Assembly: GCF_009674665.1 (NCBI RefSeq)
Contig: NZ_WKJD01000012.1
Span: 62,001 to 126,000, forward strand
Origin: Agromyces kandeliae
Lineage (GTDB): Bacteria > Actinomycetota > Actinomycetes > Actinomycetales > Microbacteriaceae
Reading direction: 5' to 3'
DNA length: 64,000 nucleotides
Made by a program: the position numbers and the translations under genes. The notes beneath the pieces are model-generated. The model searched no databases, had not been told where the DNA came from, and saw nothing but the letters and a program-made list of their open reading frames with translations. Below, in pieces: positions 7,828 to 16,014 of this stretch (position 1 is the stretch's first letter; each line of letters starts with the position of its first letter).

Positions 7828-8835
7828 CTACGTCAGGGCCGGCTCGGCCGCGTGCTCGCGCATCTTCGGCAGCACCTCCGTGCCGAGCAGCTCGATCTGC
7901 TCGAAGAAGCGGTCGAACTTGAACCGGAAGTCGAAGACGACGTGCTCGGTGCCGATCGCCTCGAACTTCCTGAGCTCCTCGACGGCCTCGTCGGGGTTGC
8001 CGACGATGAGCTGGCCCGACAGGTCCTCGACGGTCTCGAACGTACCCGAGGGCGGGCGGACTGCGAACTTCGCCTTGTTCGCCCAGGCCAGCAGGCCCGG
8101 GATGTTCACGTGCTTCAGCGCCTCCTCGCGGGTCTCCTCGATGGAGGTCGGCGGAATGACGGCGACGGTCGGCAGCGGGCGGCCCGAGGCATCCGTCATG
8201 TCGCGCATCGTCGCGATGCGCTTCTCCATCGTCGCCAGCGAGATGCGGCCGGGCATCCAACCGTCGGCGTACTCCGCCGCGAGGCGCGCCGACCGCGGCG
8301 TCGCACCGCAGTACCAGAACGGCACGCGTCCGCCGACGGGCTTGGGCTCGATCGTGACGTTCTCGAACGAGAAGATCCCGTCGTCGTAGGTCACGTCGTT
8401 CTCGGTGAAGACGCGCTTCAGGATCTCGGCGTTCGAGCGCACGGCCTCGACCCGGTCGAGGTCGCCCCATCCGATCGCCTCGAACTCGTGGTCGAACGTT
8501 CCGGCGCCGAAGCCGAGGATCAGCCGCGGTCCGACGAGCTGCGTGATCGTGCCGGCCATGAGCGCCGTGACGAGCGGATGCCGGAACGGGATGAGCGAGC
8601 CCGTGCCGAGCTCGATCCGATCGGTGACGGCGCCGATCGCGGTGAGGGTCGTGAGCGCGTCGTAGAAGGTGCGGTTGGGCTTCTCCATCTCACCGTGCGG
8701 CTCGAAGACGAGGTGGTCGCGCACCCACACCGAGTCGAAGCCCATCCGCTCGGCGAGCTTGGAGCCCTCGAGCAGCTTCTCGCGGCTCGCCTCCTCGCCG
8801 AAGTGGGGCAGCAGCAGTCCGAACTTCATCGCCAT
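7828..8835 (-). CDS. LLM-class (luciferase-like) oxidoreductase, FMN- or F420-dependent
   Basis: 335 aa TIM-barrel protein of the bacterial-luciferase-like superfamily: the N-terminal strand MKFGLLLPHFG, then AERMGFDSVWVRDHLV, the RIELGTGSLIPFRHP segment and the GPRLILGFGAGTF strand. The family uses FMN/O2 (monooxygenases such as RutA, SsuD) or coenzyme F420 (reductases and dehydrogenases); sequence alone does not decide. Operon context (amidohydrolase, RidA, alpha/beta hydrolase) recalls the Rut pyrimidine pathway. A shared operator with an F420 operon favours F420 (inference). ATG 8835 follows GGAAGGGAA; ATG 8829 is an alternative. Confidence 0.85.
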   Translation of the reverse strand: MAMKFGLLLPHFGEEASREKLLEGSKLAERMGFDSVWVRDHLVFEPHGEMEKPNRTFYDALTTLTAIGAVTDRIELGTGSLIPFRHPLVTALMAGTITQLVGPRLILGFGAGTFDHEFEAIGWGDLDRVEAVRSNAEILKRVFTENDVTYDDGIFSFENVTIEPKPVGGRVPFWYCGATPRSARLAAEYADGWMPGRISLATMEKRIATMRDMTDASGRPLPTVAVIPPTSIEETREEALKHVNIPGLLAWANKAKFAVRPPSGTFETVEDLSGQLIVGNPDEAVEELRKFEAIGTEHVVFDFRFKFDRFFEQIELLGTEVLPKMREHAAEPALT

Positions 8836-8837
8836 GG

Positions 8838-10250
8838 TCAGTTCCCTTCCGTTCCGGCCGTCTCGGCCGCGAGTTCGGCCGGAGCGGCCGCGAGCTTCCC
8901 GTACCCGGGTTCGCCGACGACGGCGCCGTCGGCGTAGACGTCCCGGCCGCGCACGAGGGTGCGCTCGATCCGGGTGCTGATGGTGCGGCCGTCGTACGGC
9001 GTCCAGCCGATCTTCGAGAGCACGTCGTCGTTCGTGATCGTCCACTCGTGCTGCATGTCGGCGATCACGATGTCGGCGTCCGCGCCGACCTCGAGCGCAC
9101 CCTTGACGCCCGCCAGGCCGAACTTCTCGGCCGGGATGCGGGCGACCATGTCGACCGCGCGCTCGAGGGTCAGCTCGCCTCGGTTGACGGCGTCGAGCAT
9201 GAGCTCGTAGTAGAACTGGATGCCCGGCGTGCCGGTGTGCGCGCTCCACATCTCGGTCCAGCCGATCTCCTTCTCCTCGCGCGTGTGCGGCGCGTGGTCG
9301 GAGCTGGCGATGTCGATCGTGCCGTCGCGCATGCCCTCCCAGATCGCCGCGCGGTTCTCGTCGGGCACCCAGTACGACAGCGCGTACGGACCGAGCGTCT
9401 CGACGTCGCCCCACGTGGAGAGGAACGGCGCCCAGTGGTTCACCTCGCAGGTCACGTCGACGCCGGCGGCCTTCGCGCGACGGACCGCCTCGATCGAGCG
9501 GCGCGTCTGGATGTGCGCGATGTGCACGGGGCATCCGGATGCCTCGGCCAGGCGCAGCACGACATCGATCGCCGTGTCCCAGATGACGCCCTCGCGCGCG
9601 GCGTACGCCGACGCGTAGCCCTGCGGAGTGTTCTCGCCGCGCGCCAGCACCTCGCCCTCGATGTAGTCCATGAGCGCCTGGTCATGCGGGTGGACGATGA
9701 ACCGCTTGCCGGTGCCGGCGATGCGGTCCATGATCTGCAGCAGGTGGCCGTGGTCGTGGATGCCAGTGCCCGCCGGGTGCGGGTAGGTGCGACCGGTGTC
9801 GACGACCATGTAGATCTTGTAGGCGTTGATGCCCATCTTGGCCATCGGCACGATGTCGTCGAACTTCGTCGGCGCCGGGTTGTGGTTCCAGTCCACGATC
9901 GAGGTCGACGCGTAGCGCTCGAAGACGTCGGTGAGCGTCTCGACGTCGACCGTCGGGGGGTTGAGGTTGGGCATGCCGAAGATCGTCGTCACGCCGCCCG
10001 CGGCGGCCTGCCGGGTGGTGGTGAGGATGTCGTCCTTGTGCTCGTAGCCCGGTTCGCGGGTGTGCACGTGGACGTCGACCATGCCGGGCAGCACGAGCCG
10101 TCCGGTCGCGTCGATGGTGCGGGCGGCGTCGACGGCGACGCCCGGCGCGACGAGGCCGGCGATCCGGCCGTCGTCGACGAGCAGGTCTGCGGTGGTCGGG
10201 CCGGACGGCGTCACGACGACGCCTCCGGCGATCCTGAGGTCGATGGTCAC
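8838..10250 (-). CDS. Cyclic amidohydrolase (dihydroorotase/hydantoinase/allantoinase family)
   Basis: 470 aa amidohydrolase-superfamily enzyme that should hydrolyse a cyclic amide bond. The metal ligands are visible in order: HVH of DVHVHTREPG (about residue 60-65), a lysine in AYKIYMV suited to be the carboxylated bridge, His in FIVHPHD, His in VHIAHIQ, and Asp in ASSDHAPHT. The DxHVHxREPG...E pattern is shared by dihydroorotases and allantoinases. Its place in a catabolic operon with its own importer, away from pyr genes, argues against a biosynthetic dihydroorotase. The GTG at 10250 overlaps the stop of the hydrolase gene (GTGA). The substrate may be a hydantoin, ureide or opened heterocycle; it is not determined. 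Confidence 0.85.
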   Translation of the reverse strand: MTIDLRIAGGVVVTPSGPTTADLLVDDGRIAGLVAPGVAVDAARTIDATGRLVLPGMVDVHVHTREPGYEHKDDILTTTRQAAAGGVTTIFGMPNLNPPTVDVETLTDVFERYASTSIVDWNHNPAPTKFDDIVPMAKMGINAYKIYMVVDTGRTYPHPAGTGIHDHGHLLQIMDRIAGTGKRFIVHPHDQALMDYIEGEVLARGENTPQGYASAYAAREGVIWDTAIDVVLRLAEASGCPVHIAHIQTRRSIEAVRRAKAAGVDVTCEVNHWAPFLSTWGDVETLGPYALSYWVPDENRAAIWEGMRDGTIDIASSDHAPHTREEKEIGWTEMWSAHTGTPGIQFYYELMLDAVNRGELTLERAVDMVARIPAEKFGLAGVKGALEVGADADIVIADMQHEWTITNDDVLSKIGWTPYDGRTISTRIERTLVRGRDVYADGAVVGEPGYGKLAAAPAELAAETAGTEGN

Positions 10251-11197
10251 TGCGGTGCCTCCATGCGCTGGATCGACTCGCCCTCGCCGGGCGAGCGGGT
10301 GGTGCGGACGTCGACGTGGCTCGGTCGCACGTGGCGGTCGAGCCAGTCGACGATCAGCGGGGTGGTCTGCTCCCAGTAGCGGTCGTACGCGGCGTAGTGG
10401 GTGGTGTGCCGCTGCATGACGAGCTGCTTGGGGCCTCGCGCGGCGGCGTAGAGCCGCTCGGCGTGGTCGGTGGGGGTGGTCGCGTCGCCCTCAACGCCGA
10501 TGACGAGCAGCGGCGTCGTGAGTCGGGCCGCCGCGTCGATCGGCCGGTAGCCGAGGATCTCCTCGGCGCACGAGAGCGGGATGGCGGACGGGATGCGATC
10601 GTCGACGTCGGCCTTGATCGTGGTCGCGCGCCGCTCGGGAGTCGGCACCATGATCTCCTCGCGGGGATGCACGAGCCGGCCCGTGCCGGTCGTGACGCGC
10701 TGTCGGCGGTCTGCGTCGAGCCCGGCCAGGAAGGCCAGCCACTCGTGCTCCTGCCGCATCCGGTGCAGCCAGTCGGTGCCGTCGGCGACGGGCACCTGGC
10801 TGACGGCGGCCTTGACGCGCGGGTCGGCATCGGCGAGGAGCACGGCGTTGCCGCCGCCGGTGCCTCCGGTGCCGAACACGCCGATCGCGTCCGCGACGAC
10901 GTCGTCGCGCGTGGTCAGGTACGTGACCGCGTTCACGAGGTCCTGCAACTGCCGCGCCGGTGAGAGGATGCCTCGGTCGCCGCCCGAGTCGCCGAAGCCG
11001 CGGTAGTCGAACACGAGCACCCCGAATCCGGCGGCGACGAGCGCCTCGTGGTAGCGCACGTAGAGCCTGGCGTCCTTGAGCCCGAGCCATCCGGGGCCCT
11101 GGACGATGGCCCGGTGCGGGCCGGGGCCGTCGGGGGTGCGCCAGAGCCCGGCGAGGCGGTCTCCCTCGCTGTGGAACTCGACCGGTGTCGTCTGCAT
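10247..11197 (-). CDS. Alpha/beta hydrolase-fold protein with atypical nucleophile elbow
   Basis: 316 aa, first gene of the catabolic operon. The fold is shown by GPGWLGLKDARLY, the strand FGVLVFDYRGFGDSGG, and the C-terminal THYAAYDRYW segment that supplies the catalytic histidine in related hydrolases. At the nucleophile elbow, where relatives have G-T-S-x-S-G-G, this protein has GTGGTGGG, so the serine nucleophile appears to be missing. It may use another residue or act as a lyase or spontaneous-step accelerator. ATG 11197 follows GGAAGGACG and is preferred over the upstream ATG at 11254. The operator cluster lies about 65-105 bp upstream. Confidence 0.85.
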   Translation of the reverse strand: MQTTPVEFHSEGDRLAGLWRTPDGPGPHRAIVQGPGWLGLKDARLYVRYHEALVAAGFGVLVFDYRGFGDSGGDRGILSPARQLQDLVNAVTYLTTRDDVVADAIGVFGTGGTGGGNAVLLADADPRVKAAVSQVPVADGTDWLHRMRQEHEWLAFLAGLDADRRQRVTTGTGRLVHPREEIMVPTPERRATTIKADVDDRIPSAIPLSCAEEILGYRPIDAAARLTTPLLVIGVEGDATTPTDHAERLYAAARGPKQLVMQRHTTHYAAYDRYWEQTTPLIVDWLDRHVRPSHVDVRTTRSPGEGESIQRMEAPQ

Positions 11198-11259
11198 GGA
11201 TGCGACGTCCTTCCGTTGAACGCTGCGACGCGTGGTTCGGGTGCATTCCGTCACCCGTG

Positions 11260-11300
11260 TTCTGGATCATGCCCTATTTTGGATCCAGAATCCAGTATTG
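11260..11300. promoter_or_regulatory. GntR-type operator cluster between catabolic operon and F420-0 importer
   Basis: The exact 11-mer TGGATCCAGAA occurs at 11280-11290, with a related inverted half-site TTCTGGATCAT at 11260-11270 and a further GAATCCAGTATT half just after it. The same 11-mer is found at 23158 and 24021 near an FCD-type GntR gene. The cluster sits in the 234-bp gap between the divergent starts at 11197 (minus) and 11432 (plus). A possible plus-strand promoter, TTGAAT (11298-11303), 17 bp, AATGAT (11321-11326), overlaps its edge. It could therefore control both directions. Confidence 0.7.
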
Positions 11301-11431
11301 AATCCCTTTCGATCGCGTGGAATGATGACGAGTGACCGCCGGCTCGGATTGGCCGGTCGGGCCGGCCCGGGATTGGGCCGCGAGTCGCCGACGTTCGTCG
11401 GATCACGCACGCACGCCATCCCGGAGGTCCC

Positions 11432-12442
11432 ATGCACACGTCCACCCGACACCGAACCCGCACCGCGCTCGTCATCGCGCCGCTCGCAGCCGCGGCATCC
11501 GTCGCCCTGCTCGCCGGTTGCGCCCAGACGGCGAACGCCGGCGGTGCCGCCGAGGCGGAGCCCGCCGCCTCCGGCTTCCCCGTCATCGTCGACAACTGCG
11601 GCACCGAGGTCACCTTCGAGTCCGCCCCCGAGCGCGTGATCACGGTCAAGTCGTCGACGCTCGAGCTCCTCCTCGCGCTCGGCCTCGAGGAGCGCGTCGT
11701 CGGCGCCGCGTTCACCGACGGTCCCGTCCCCGACGAGTACGCCGACGCGGCCGCGGGCATCGAGATCCTCTCCGACAAGGTGCCGTCGCAGGAGGCGACG
11801 CTCGCCGCCGAGCCCGACCTCGTCTTCGCCGGCTGGGAGTCGAACCTCACCGCCGAGGGCGCGGGCGACCGCGACACGCTCGAGCAGCTCGGCGTGCACA
11901 CCTACGTCGCGCCCGCCGCCTGCAAGGAGGAGGGCTACATGCCCGACCCGCTGACCTTCGACGGAGTGTTCGCCGACTTCGAGGAGGCCGGCGCGATCTT
12001 CGGAGCGACGGATGCCGCCGCCGACCTCGTCGCGGAGCAGCGCGCGGCGCTCGAGGCGATCGAGCCGAACGACGAGGACCTCACCGCGCTCTGGTACTCC
12101 TCCGGCGACGACCAGCCGTTCGTCGGCGCCGGCATCGGCGCGCCGCAGATGATCATGGATGCCGCAGGGCTGACGAACGTCGTCGCCGACGTGCACGACA
12201 CCTGGACCTCGCTCTCCTGGGAGGCGGTCGTCGACGCGAACCCCGACGTGATCGTGCTGGTGGATGCCGCATGGAACACCGCCGAGTCGAAGATCGAACG
12301 GCTCGAGGCCAACCCCGCGACGGCCGCGATGCCCGCGGTGCAGGCCGGTCGCTACGTGATCGTGGACTTCCCCTCCACCGAGGCGGGCGTCCGCAACGTC
12401 GACGCGGTCGCCGCGATCGTGGAGCAGCTCGGAGCGCGCTGA
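11432..12442 (+). CDS. ABC importer substrate-binding lipoprotein, probable F420-0 binding protein
   Basis: 336 aa. A signal peptide ends in the lipobox LLAGC. The mature protein has the helical-backbone (siderophore/B12, class III) fold: an N-terminal lobe with APERVITVKSSTLELLLALGL, a linking helix around residues 190-215 and a C-terminal lobe (ANPDVIVLVDAAW). It heads a three-gene importer. In some actinobacteria a cassette of this type, near cofE and fgd, was proposed in the TIGRFAM models (TIGR03868/03869/03873, as I recall) to import F420-0. Nearby fgd, cofC and two cofE genes support that over iron-siderophore uptake, but the ligand is unproven. No iron box is seen upstream. Confidence 0.75.
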   Translation: MHTSTRHRTRTALVIAPLAAAASVALLAGCAQTANAGGAAEAEPAASGFPVIVDNCGTEVTFESAPERVITVKSSTLELLLALGLEERVVGAAFTDGPVPDEYADAAAGIEILSDKVPSQEATLAAEPDLVFAGWESNLTAEGAGDRDTLEQLGVHTYVAPAACKEEGYMPDPLTFDGVFADFEEAGAIFGATDAAADLVAEQRAALEAIEPNDEDLTALWYSSGDDQPFVGAGIGAPQMIMDAAGLTNVVADVHDTWTSLSWEAVVDANPDVIVLVDAAWNTAESKIERLEANPATAAMPAVQAGRYVIVDFPSTEAGVRNVDAVAAIVEQLGAR

Positions 12443-13557
12443 TGGCGATGCAGGTGGGCAGGGCGACGGCTGGCGCGACGCGGCCGTCCGGCGACCCCGC
12501 CCGCCGGTCGCCGTCTCCGTCGGGCCGGTCGTCGGCCCCTCGGCGCACCGGGACGGCGACCGCGTTCGGCGTCGGGGTCGCGCTGGTCGCGCTGCTCGCG
12601 GCATCCGTCGTGCTCGCCGTGACCATCGGGCCGGCCGGCCTGGCCCCCACCGACGTGCTCGCCTCGATCGCCGCGCATCTCGGGCTCGGCGAACCGACGC
12701 TGACGCCGCTCCGCGACGCGATCGTGTGGGAGCTGCGCATGCCGCGCGTGCTCACCGCCGCGGCCGTCGGCGCCGGGCTCGCGATCTGCGGCGTCGTCAT
12801 GCAGGCGCTCACGCGCAATCCGCTCGCCGACCCGTACCTGCTCGGCCTCTCCTCGGGTGCGTCCGTCGGCGCGGTCGTCGTCCTCGTGCTCGGCATGGCC
12901 GTCGCCCTGCCCGTCGCCGCCTTCGCCGGCGCCCTCGCAGCCCTCGCCGCGACGCTCGGCCTCGCCCGCGCCGCGGGCGGCCTCAGCCCGACCACGACCG
13001 TGCTCGCCGGACTCGCGGTCTCGGCGGTGTTCGGCGCCGTGACGAGCCTCGTCATCTTCTGGAGCGCCACGACCGACAGCTACCGCGAGATCCTCAACTG
13101 GCTGCTCGGCTCCCTCTCCGGGGCGGACTGGCCCGCCGCGGCACTCGCGGGCGCCGCGATCGCGGTCGTCGGACTGCCGCTGCTCGCGACCGGGCGCACG
13201 CTCGACGCGTTCGCGTTCGGCGACACCGCGGCATCCGCCCTCGGGGTGCACGTGACGCGCACGCGCGCGCTGCTGCTCGTCGCGACCGCGCTGCTCACGG
13301 GCGCCCTCGTCGCGGTGAGCGGGGCGATCGGGTTCGTCGGGCTGATCCTGCCGCACGCCGTGCGGCTCGTCGTCGGCTCCCGTCACCGGGCGCTGCTGCC
13401 CCTCTCGGCGCTCGCGGGTGCGGTCTTCCTGGTCTGGGTGGACACGGGCGCACGGACGCTGTTCGACCCGCGCGAGCTGCCGGTCGGGATCCTCACGGCG
13501 CTCGTTGGCGGCCCGGTGTTCGCCGCGCTGCTGCTGCGCGCCCGGAGGGCCTCGTGA
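12442..13557 (+). CDS. ABC importer permease (FecCD/BtuC type), probable F420-0 permease
   Basis: 371 aa. After a basic, Pro/Ser/Arg-rich N-terminus of about 38 residues come about nine to ten membrane segments typical of FecCD/BtuC permeases, including the conserved LRMPRVLTAAAVGAGLAICG and the LTRNPLADPYLLGLSSGA segment. The C-terminal half contains GFVGLILPHAVRL, the coupling region to the ATPase. The ATG at 12442 shares its A with the TGA stop of the binding-protein gene, so translation is coupled. Forms the membrane channel of the proposed F420-0 importer. Confidence 0.85.
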   Translation: MAMQVGRATAGATRPSGDPARRSPSPSGRSSAPRRTGTATAFGVGVALVALLAASVVLAVTIGPAGLAPTDVLASIAAHLGLGEPTLTPLRDAIVWELRMPRVLTAAAVGAGLAICGVVMQALTRNPLADPYLLGLSSGASVGAVVVLVLGMAVALPVAAFAGALAALAATLGLARAAGGLSPTTTVLAGLAVSAVFGAVTSLVIFWSATTDSYREILNWLLGSLSGADWPAAALAGAAIAVVGLPLLATGRTLDAFAFGDTAASALGVHVTRTRALLLVATALLTGALVAVSGAIGFVGLILPHAVRLVVGSRHRALLPLSALAGAVFLVWVDTGARTLFDPRELPVGILTALVGGPVFAALLLRARRAS

Positions 13558-14486
13558 GCGCCGGGGCCCAGCCGGGATCGGCCCAGCCGGGTGCGGGCCG
13601 GGCGGGCGACGGGCTCGAGGGCTCGCGCGTCTCGTTCGCGCGCGGATCGCGGCTCGTCGTCGACGGGGTCGACATCACCGTGCCGCGCGGCGCCGTCGGC
13701 GCACTCCTCGGACCCAACGGTGCCGGAAAGTCGACCCTGCTCCACCTCGTCGCGGGCGTCGAGCAGCCCGAGGTCGCGGCGCTCACGCTCGACGGCGACG
13801 ACCTCGTCTCGCTGCGGCGGCGCGACCGGGCGCGGCGCATGGCGCTCGTCGAACAGGACGCGCAGGCGCCCGACGGCCTCGACGTCGAGCACGTCGTGGG
13901 CCTCGGGCGCATCCCGCACCAGTCGGCGTGGGGCGGCGACTCGGCCCGCGATCGCGAGGTCGTGGCACGTGCGCTCGCCGCCGCCGACGCGGCCGCGTTC
14001 GTCGGCCGGCGCTACGACGAGCTGTCGGGCGGCGAGCGCCAGCGCGTGAACCTGGCGCGGGCGCTCGCGCAGGAGCCCGAGCTGCTGCTGCTCGACGAGC
14101 CCACGAACCACCTGGACATCCGGTCCCAGCTCGCGACGCTCGGGCTGCTCCGCCGGCTGGCCGACGATGGGCTCAGCGTGCTCGCCGCCCTGCACGACCT
14201 CTCGCTCGCGGCGTCCTACGCCGACCACGTCGTCGTGCTCGCGAACGGCGTGGTCGTCGCGGCCGGCGAACCGTCCGACGTGCTCACCCCGCCCCTCATC
14301 CGCGCGGTCTGGGGCGTCGAGGCGAGCGTGCTGCGCCATCCGTCGACCGGACGGCCGCTGCTCGCGTTCGCGCCGGCCGGCGCGGATGCGCCCCCAGCCC
14401 CAGGGGCGGGCGGCGCGGATGCGCCCCCAGCCCGAGGGGCGGACGAGCCGGCCCGACCCCTCGGTTCGGCCTCCGCTCCCGCCTGA
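13554..14486 (+). CDS. ABC importer ATP-binding protein (FecE/BtuD type), probable F420-0 ATPase
   Basis: 310 aa. Walker A GPNGAGKST, signature LSGGERQR and Walker B LLLLDEPTNHLD are intact, in the FecE/BtuD order. The GTG start at 13554 overlaps the permease stop (GTGA). The C-terminus after about residue 275 is a low-complexity Gly/Ala/Pro tail containing a near-perfect internal duplication (GADAPPAPGAGG / GADAPPARGADE), possibly a replication slippage product. It powers the importer encoded just upstream. A palindromic repeat that may end transcription follows at 14626. Confidence 0.85.
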   Translation: MSAGAQPGSAQPGAGRAGDGLEGSRVSFARGSRLVVDGVDITVPRGAVGALLGPNGAGKSTLLHLVAGVEQPEVAALTLDGDDLVSLRRRDRARRMALVEQDAQAPDGLDVEHVVGLGRIPHQSAWGGDSARDREVVARALAAADAAAFVGRRYDELSGGERQRVNLARALAQEPELLLLDEPTNHLDIRSQLATLGLLRRLADDGLSVLAALHDLSLAASYADHVVVLANGVVVAAGEPSDVLTPPLIRAVWGVEASVLRHPSTGRPLLAFAPAGADAPPAPGAGGADAPPARGADEPARPLGSASAPA

Positions 14487-14625
14487 TCCGGCCCTCCGCC
14501 CGCCGGGCCGGCTCTGCCCTGCTGCTGCGCTGGCCCGATCCCGCGCCTGCCCGGCCCGGCCTGCCAGGGCCGCCTGCCAGGGCCCGGCGCTCCGTGGCCC
14601 GCCCGCTCGGTCTGCGCCACATCCC

Positions 14626-14704
14626 GTTCGGGAGGAACTTCTCCACCGTGCCCGGCGTGTCGCGGTCGGACACGCCGCCGAGTGTTCGGAAGTTCCTCCC
14701 GAAC
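14626..14704. repeat. Palindromic intergenic repeat, copy A
   Basis: A 79-bp element bounded by GTTCGGGAGGAACTTC and its complement GGAAGTTCCTCCCGAAC. Inside is a second inverted pair, GGCGTGTC (14654-14661) and GACACGCC (14669-14676). Copies at 19329 and 58555 share both arms and core. It lies in the 348-bp gap between the importer ATPase and the next plus-strand gene; the rest of that gap (14487-14625 and 14705-14821) is low-complexity GC-rich sequence with no gene I can support. Confidence 0.85.
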
Positions 14705-14821
14705 GAACGGCGGGCGCGGCAGGTGGCGGAGCGCGGGGCGAGCGCGGCGGGCAGGGGCGAGCGCGGCCGAAGGCCGGCCGGCCGGCGGGCGCGACGGATG
14801 CCACGGGCGCGCGCATCGGCG

Positions 14822-14827
14822 TAGCGT
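14822..14827 (+). promoter_or_regulatory. -10 element of a probable leaderless promoter
   Basis: TAGCGT lies 7 nt before the ATG at 14835 and no ribosome-binding site intervenes. Transcription would start at or beside the start codon. Confidence 0.6.
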
Positions 14828-14834
14828 GTCCGCC

Positions 14835-15320
14835 ATGGCACAGGTGACGGAGGACCGCCGAGCGCTGCTCGAGTCGGTCGCGGAGGAGTTCCTGCACAAC
14901 TCGTGGCGCGGGAGGCGCCTCGTGGCGGTCGAGGGCGCCTCGGAGGCGCCGGCAGCTCGATTCGCCGACGCCCTCGCCGCGACCCTCGTCGAGCGCGGGC
15001 AGCGCGCCGTGCGGGTCTCGGTGGGCGACATCGACGAGGCCACGCTCCGCTCCGCGACCGTCGAGCCGTTCCGCGCCGGCACGCTCGCGGGCGCCGAGGA
15101 CGACGACGCCGTCCTCGTCATCGACGGCCGACGACTCCTCAACGACGGCGTCCGCGGCATCTGGCACTTCACGGTGTGGACGCTCGCGGCCGACGAGCTC
15201 CCCCACGCCGCGACCAACGTCATCATCGACCTCACCGACGAGGCGGCGCCCACCCGGTACTTCTACGACCTCTGCAGGCTCCCGCCGAGCATCGGCGAAC
15301 GGCGGGCCGAGGCCGGCTGA
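14835..15320 (+). CDS. Uridine-kinase-like protein with degenerate P-loop
   Basis: 161 aa. The N-terminal strand and helix (RLVAVEGASEAPAARFADALAA) have the layout of small actinobacterial uridine-kinase-like P-loop proteins, but the GxxGxGK(S/T) loop is replaced by GASEAPAA with no lysine. The following strand QRAVRVSVGDID and a later DDAVLVIDGRRLL Walker-B-like strand are kept. It probably has the fold without classical ATP binding, so a kinase activity is doubtful. The ATG at 14835 appears leaderless. It sits between the F420-0-type importer and a PPOX-fold gene; a link to either is not shown. Confidence 0.7.
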   Translation: MAQVTEDRRALLESVAEEFLHNSWRGRRLVAVEGASEAPAARFADALAATLVERGQRAVRVSVGDIDEATLRSATVEPFRAGTLAGAEDDDAVLVIDGRRLLNDGVRGIWHFTVWTLAADELPHAATNVIIDLTDEAAPTRYFYDLCRLPPSIGERRAEAG

Positions 15321-15341
15321 GGAACCCGGCCGCGCCGGGTG

Positions 15342-15347
15342 CAGGAT
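15342..15347 (+). promoter_or_regulatory. -10 element of a probable leaderless promoter
   Basis: CAGGAT lies 7 nt before the ATG at 15355. The GGGAG directly before the ATG is too close to act well as a ribosome site. Confidence 0.45.
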
Positions 15348-15354
15348 GGGAGCC

Positions 15355-15981
15355 ATGAGCGAACGCGGCATCCCCGTGACCAGTGCCGGAGAGCTCGAGG
15401 AGATCCTCGGCGCCCCGACGAAGGCGGCGGCCGAGAAGGTCCGTGACCGCCTGGACGAGATCGATCGGGAGTGGCTGGCCGCGGCATCCCTCGCCTTCGT
15501 CGCGACGAGCGACGAGCACGGAGACCTCGACGTCTCGCCGAAGGGCGACCCGGCCGGGTTCGTGCACGTGCTCGACGACACGAGCATCGCGATCCCCGAA
15601 CGGCCGGGGAACCGGCGCGCCGACGGCTTCCACAACGTGCTGCGGAACCCGCACGTCGGACTCGTCTTCATCGTGCCGGGGCGCGGCGACACGCTCCGCA
15701 TCAACGGGCGCGCCACGATCGTGCGCGATGCGCCGTTCCTCGACGGCATGGTCGTGAAGGGCCATCGCCCTGCGCTCGCACTCGTCGTCGACATCGACGA
15801 GGTGTTCTTCCACTGCTCGAAGGCGTTCCTGCGATCGCAGGCCTGGAGGCCCGAGACCTGGGCGCCCGACGCCGTCCGACGGCGGGCGCTCATCGCCAAG
15901 GCCCTCGAACGACCCGAGGCGGATGTCGCCGAGCTCGACGAGTACTACGGGCCGTCGTACGCCGAGCGCATCTACGGGTAG
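15355..15981 (+). CDS. Pyridoxamine 5'-phosphate oxidase-fold family protein (MSMEG_1061-like)
   Basis: 208 aa split-barrel flavin/F420-binding fold. Diagnostic stretches are LAFVATSDEHGDLDVSPKGDP, then IAIPERPGNRRADGFHNVL and VGLVFIVPGRGDTLRINGRA, and the C-terminal FFHCSKAFLRSQAW. This arrangement matches the pyridoxamine-phosphate-oxidase-related group often annotated as MSMEG_1061 family. Related proteins bind FMN or F420; the cofactor and substrate are unknown. The nearby F420 genes make F420 possible, but the group is also found in genomes without F420. ATG 15355 is chosen over ATG 15346. Confidence 0.8.
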   Translation: MSERGIPVTSAGELEEILGAPTKAAAEKVRDRLDEIDREWLAAASLAFVATSDEHGDLDVSPKGDPAGFVHVLDDTSIAIPERPGNRRADGFHNVLRNPHVGLVFIVPGRGDTLRINGRATIVRDAPFLDGMVVKGHRPALALVVDIDEVFFHCSKAFLRSQAWRPETWAPDAVRRRALIAKALERPEADVAELDEYYGPSYAERIYG

Positions 15982-16014
15982 CGCGCGGGCGCGCCATCCG
16001 TCGCCCCGACCGCG

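Noticed and set aside
8838..10250. Biosynthetic dihydroorotase (pyrC)
   Set aside because: It is in a catabolic operon with an importer and oxidoreductase, without other pyr genes.
11432..14486. Ferric-siderophore importer as the name for the FecCD-type cassette
   Set aside because: No iron box lies upstream, an iron importer with a box exists elsewhere, and the linked genes concern F420; the ligand still needs proof.
14626..14704. GGGAGGAAC in the palindromic repeat as a ribosome-binding site
   Set aside because: It is part of an arm of the inverted repeat in all three copies and no start codon with a plausible gene follows at the right distance.
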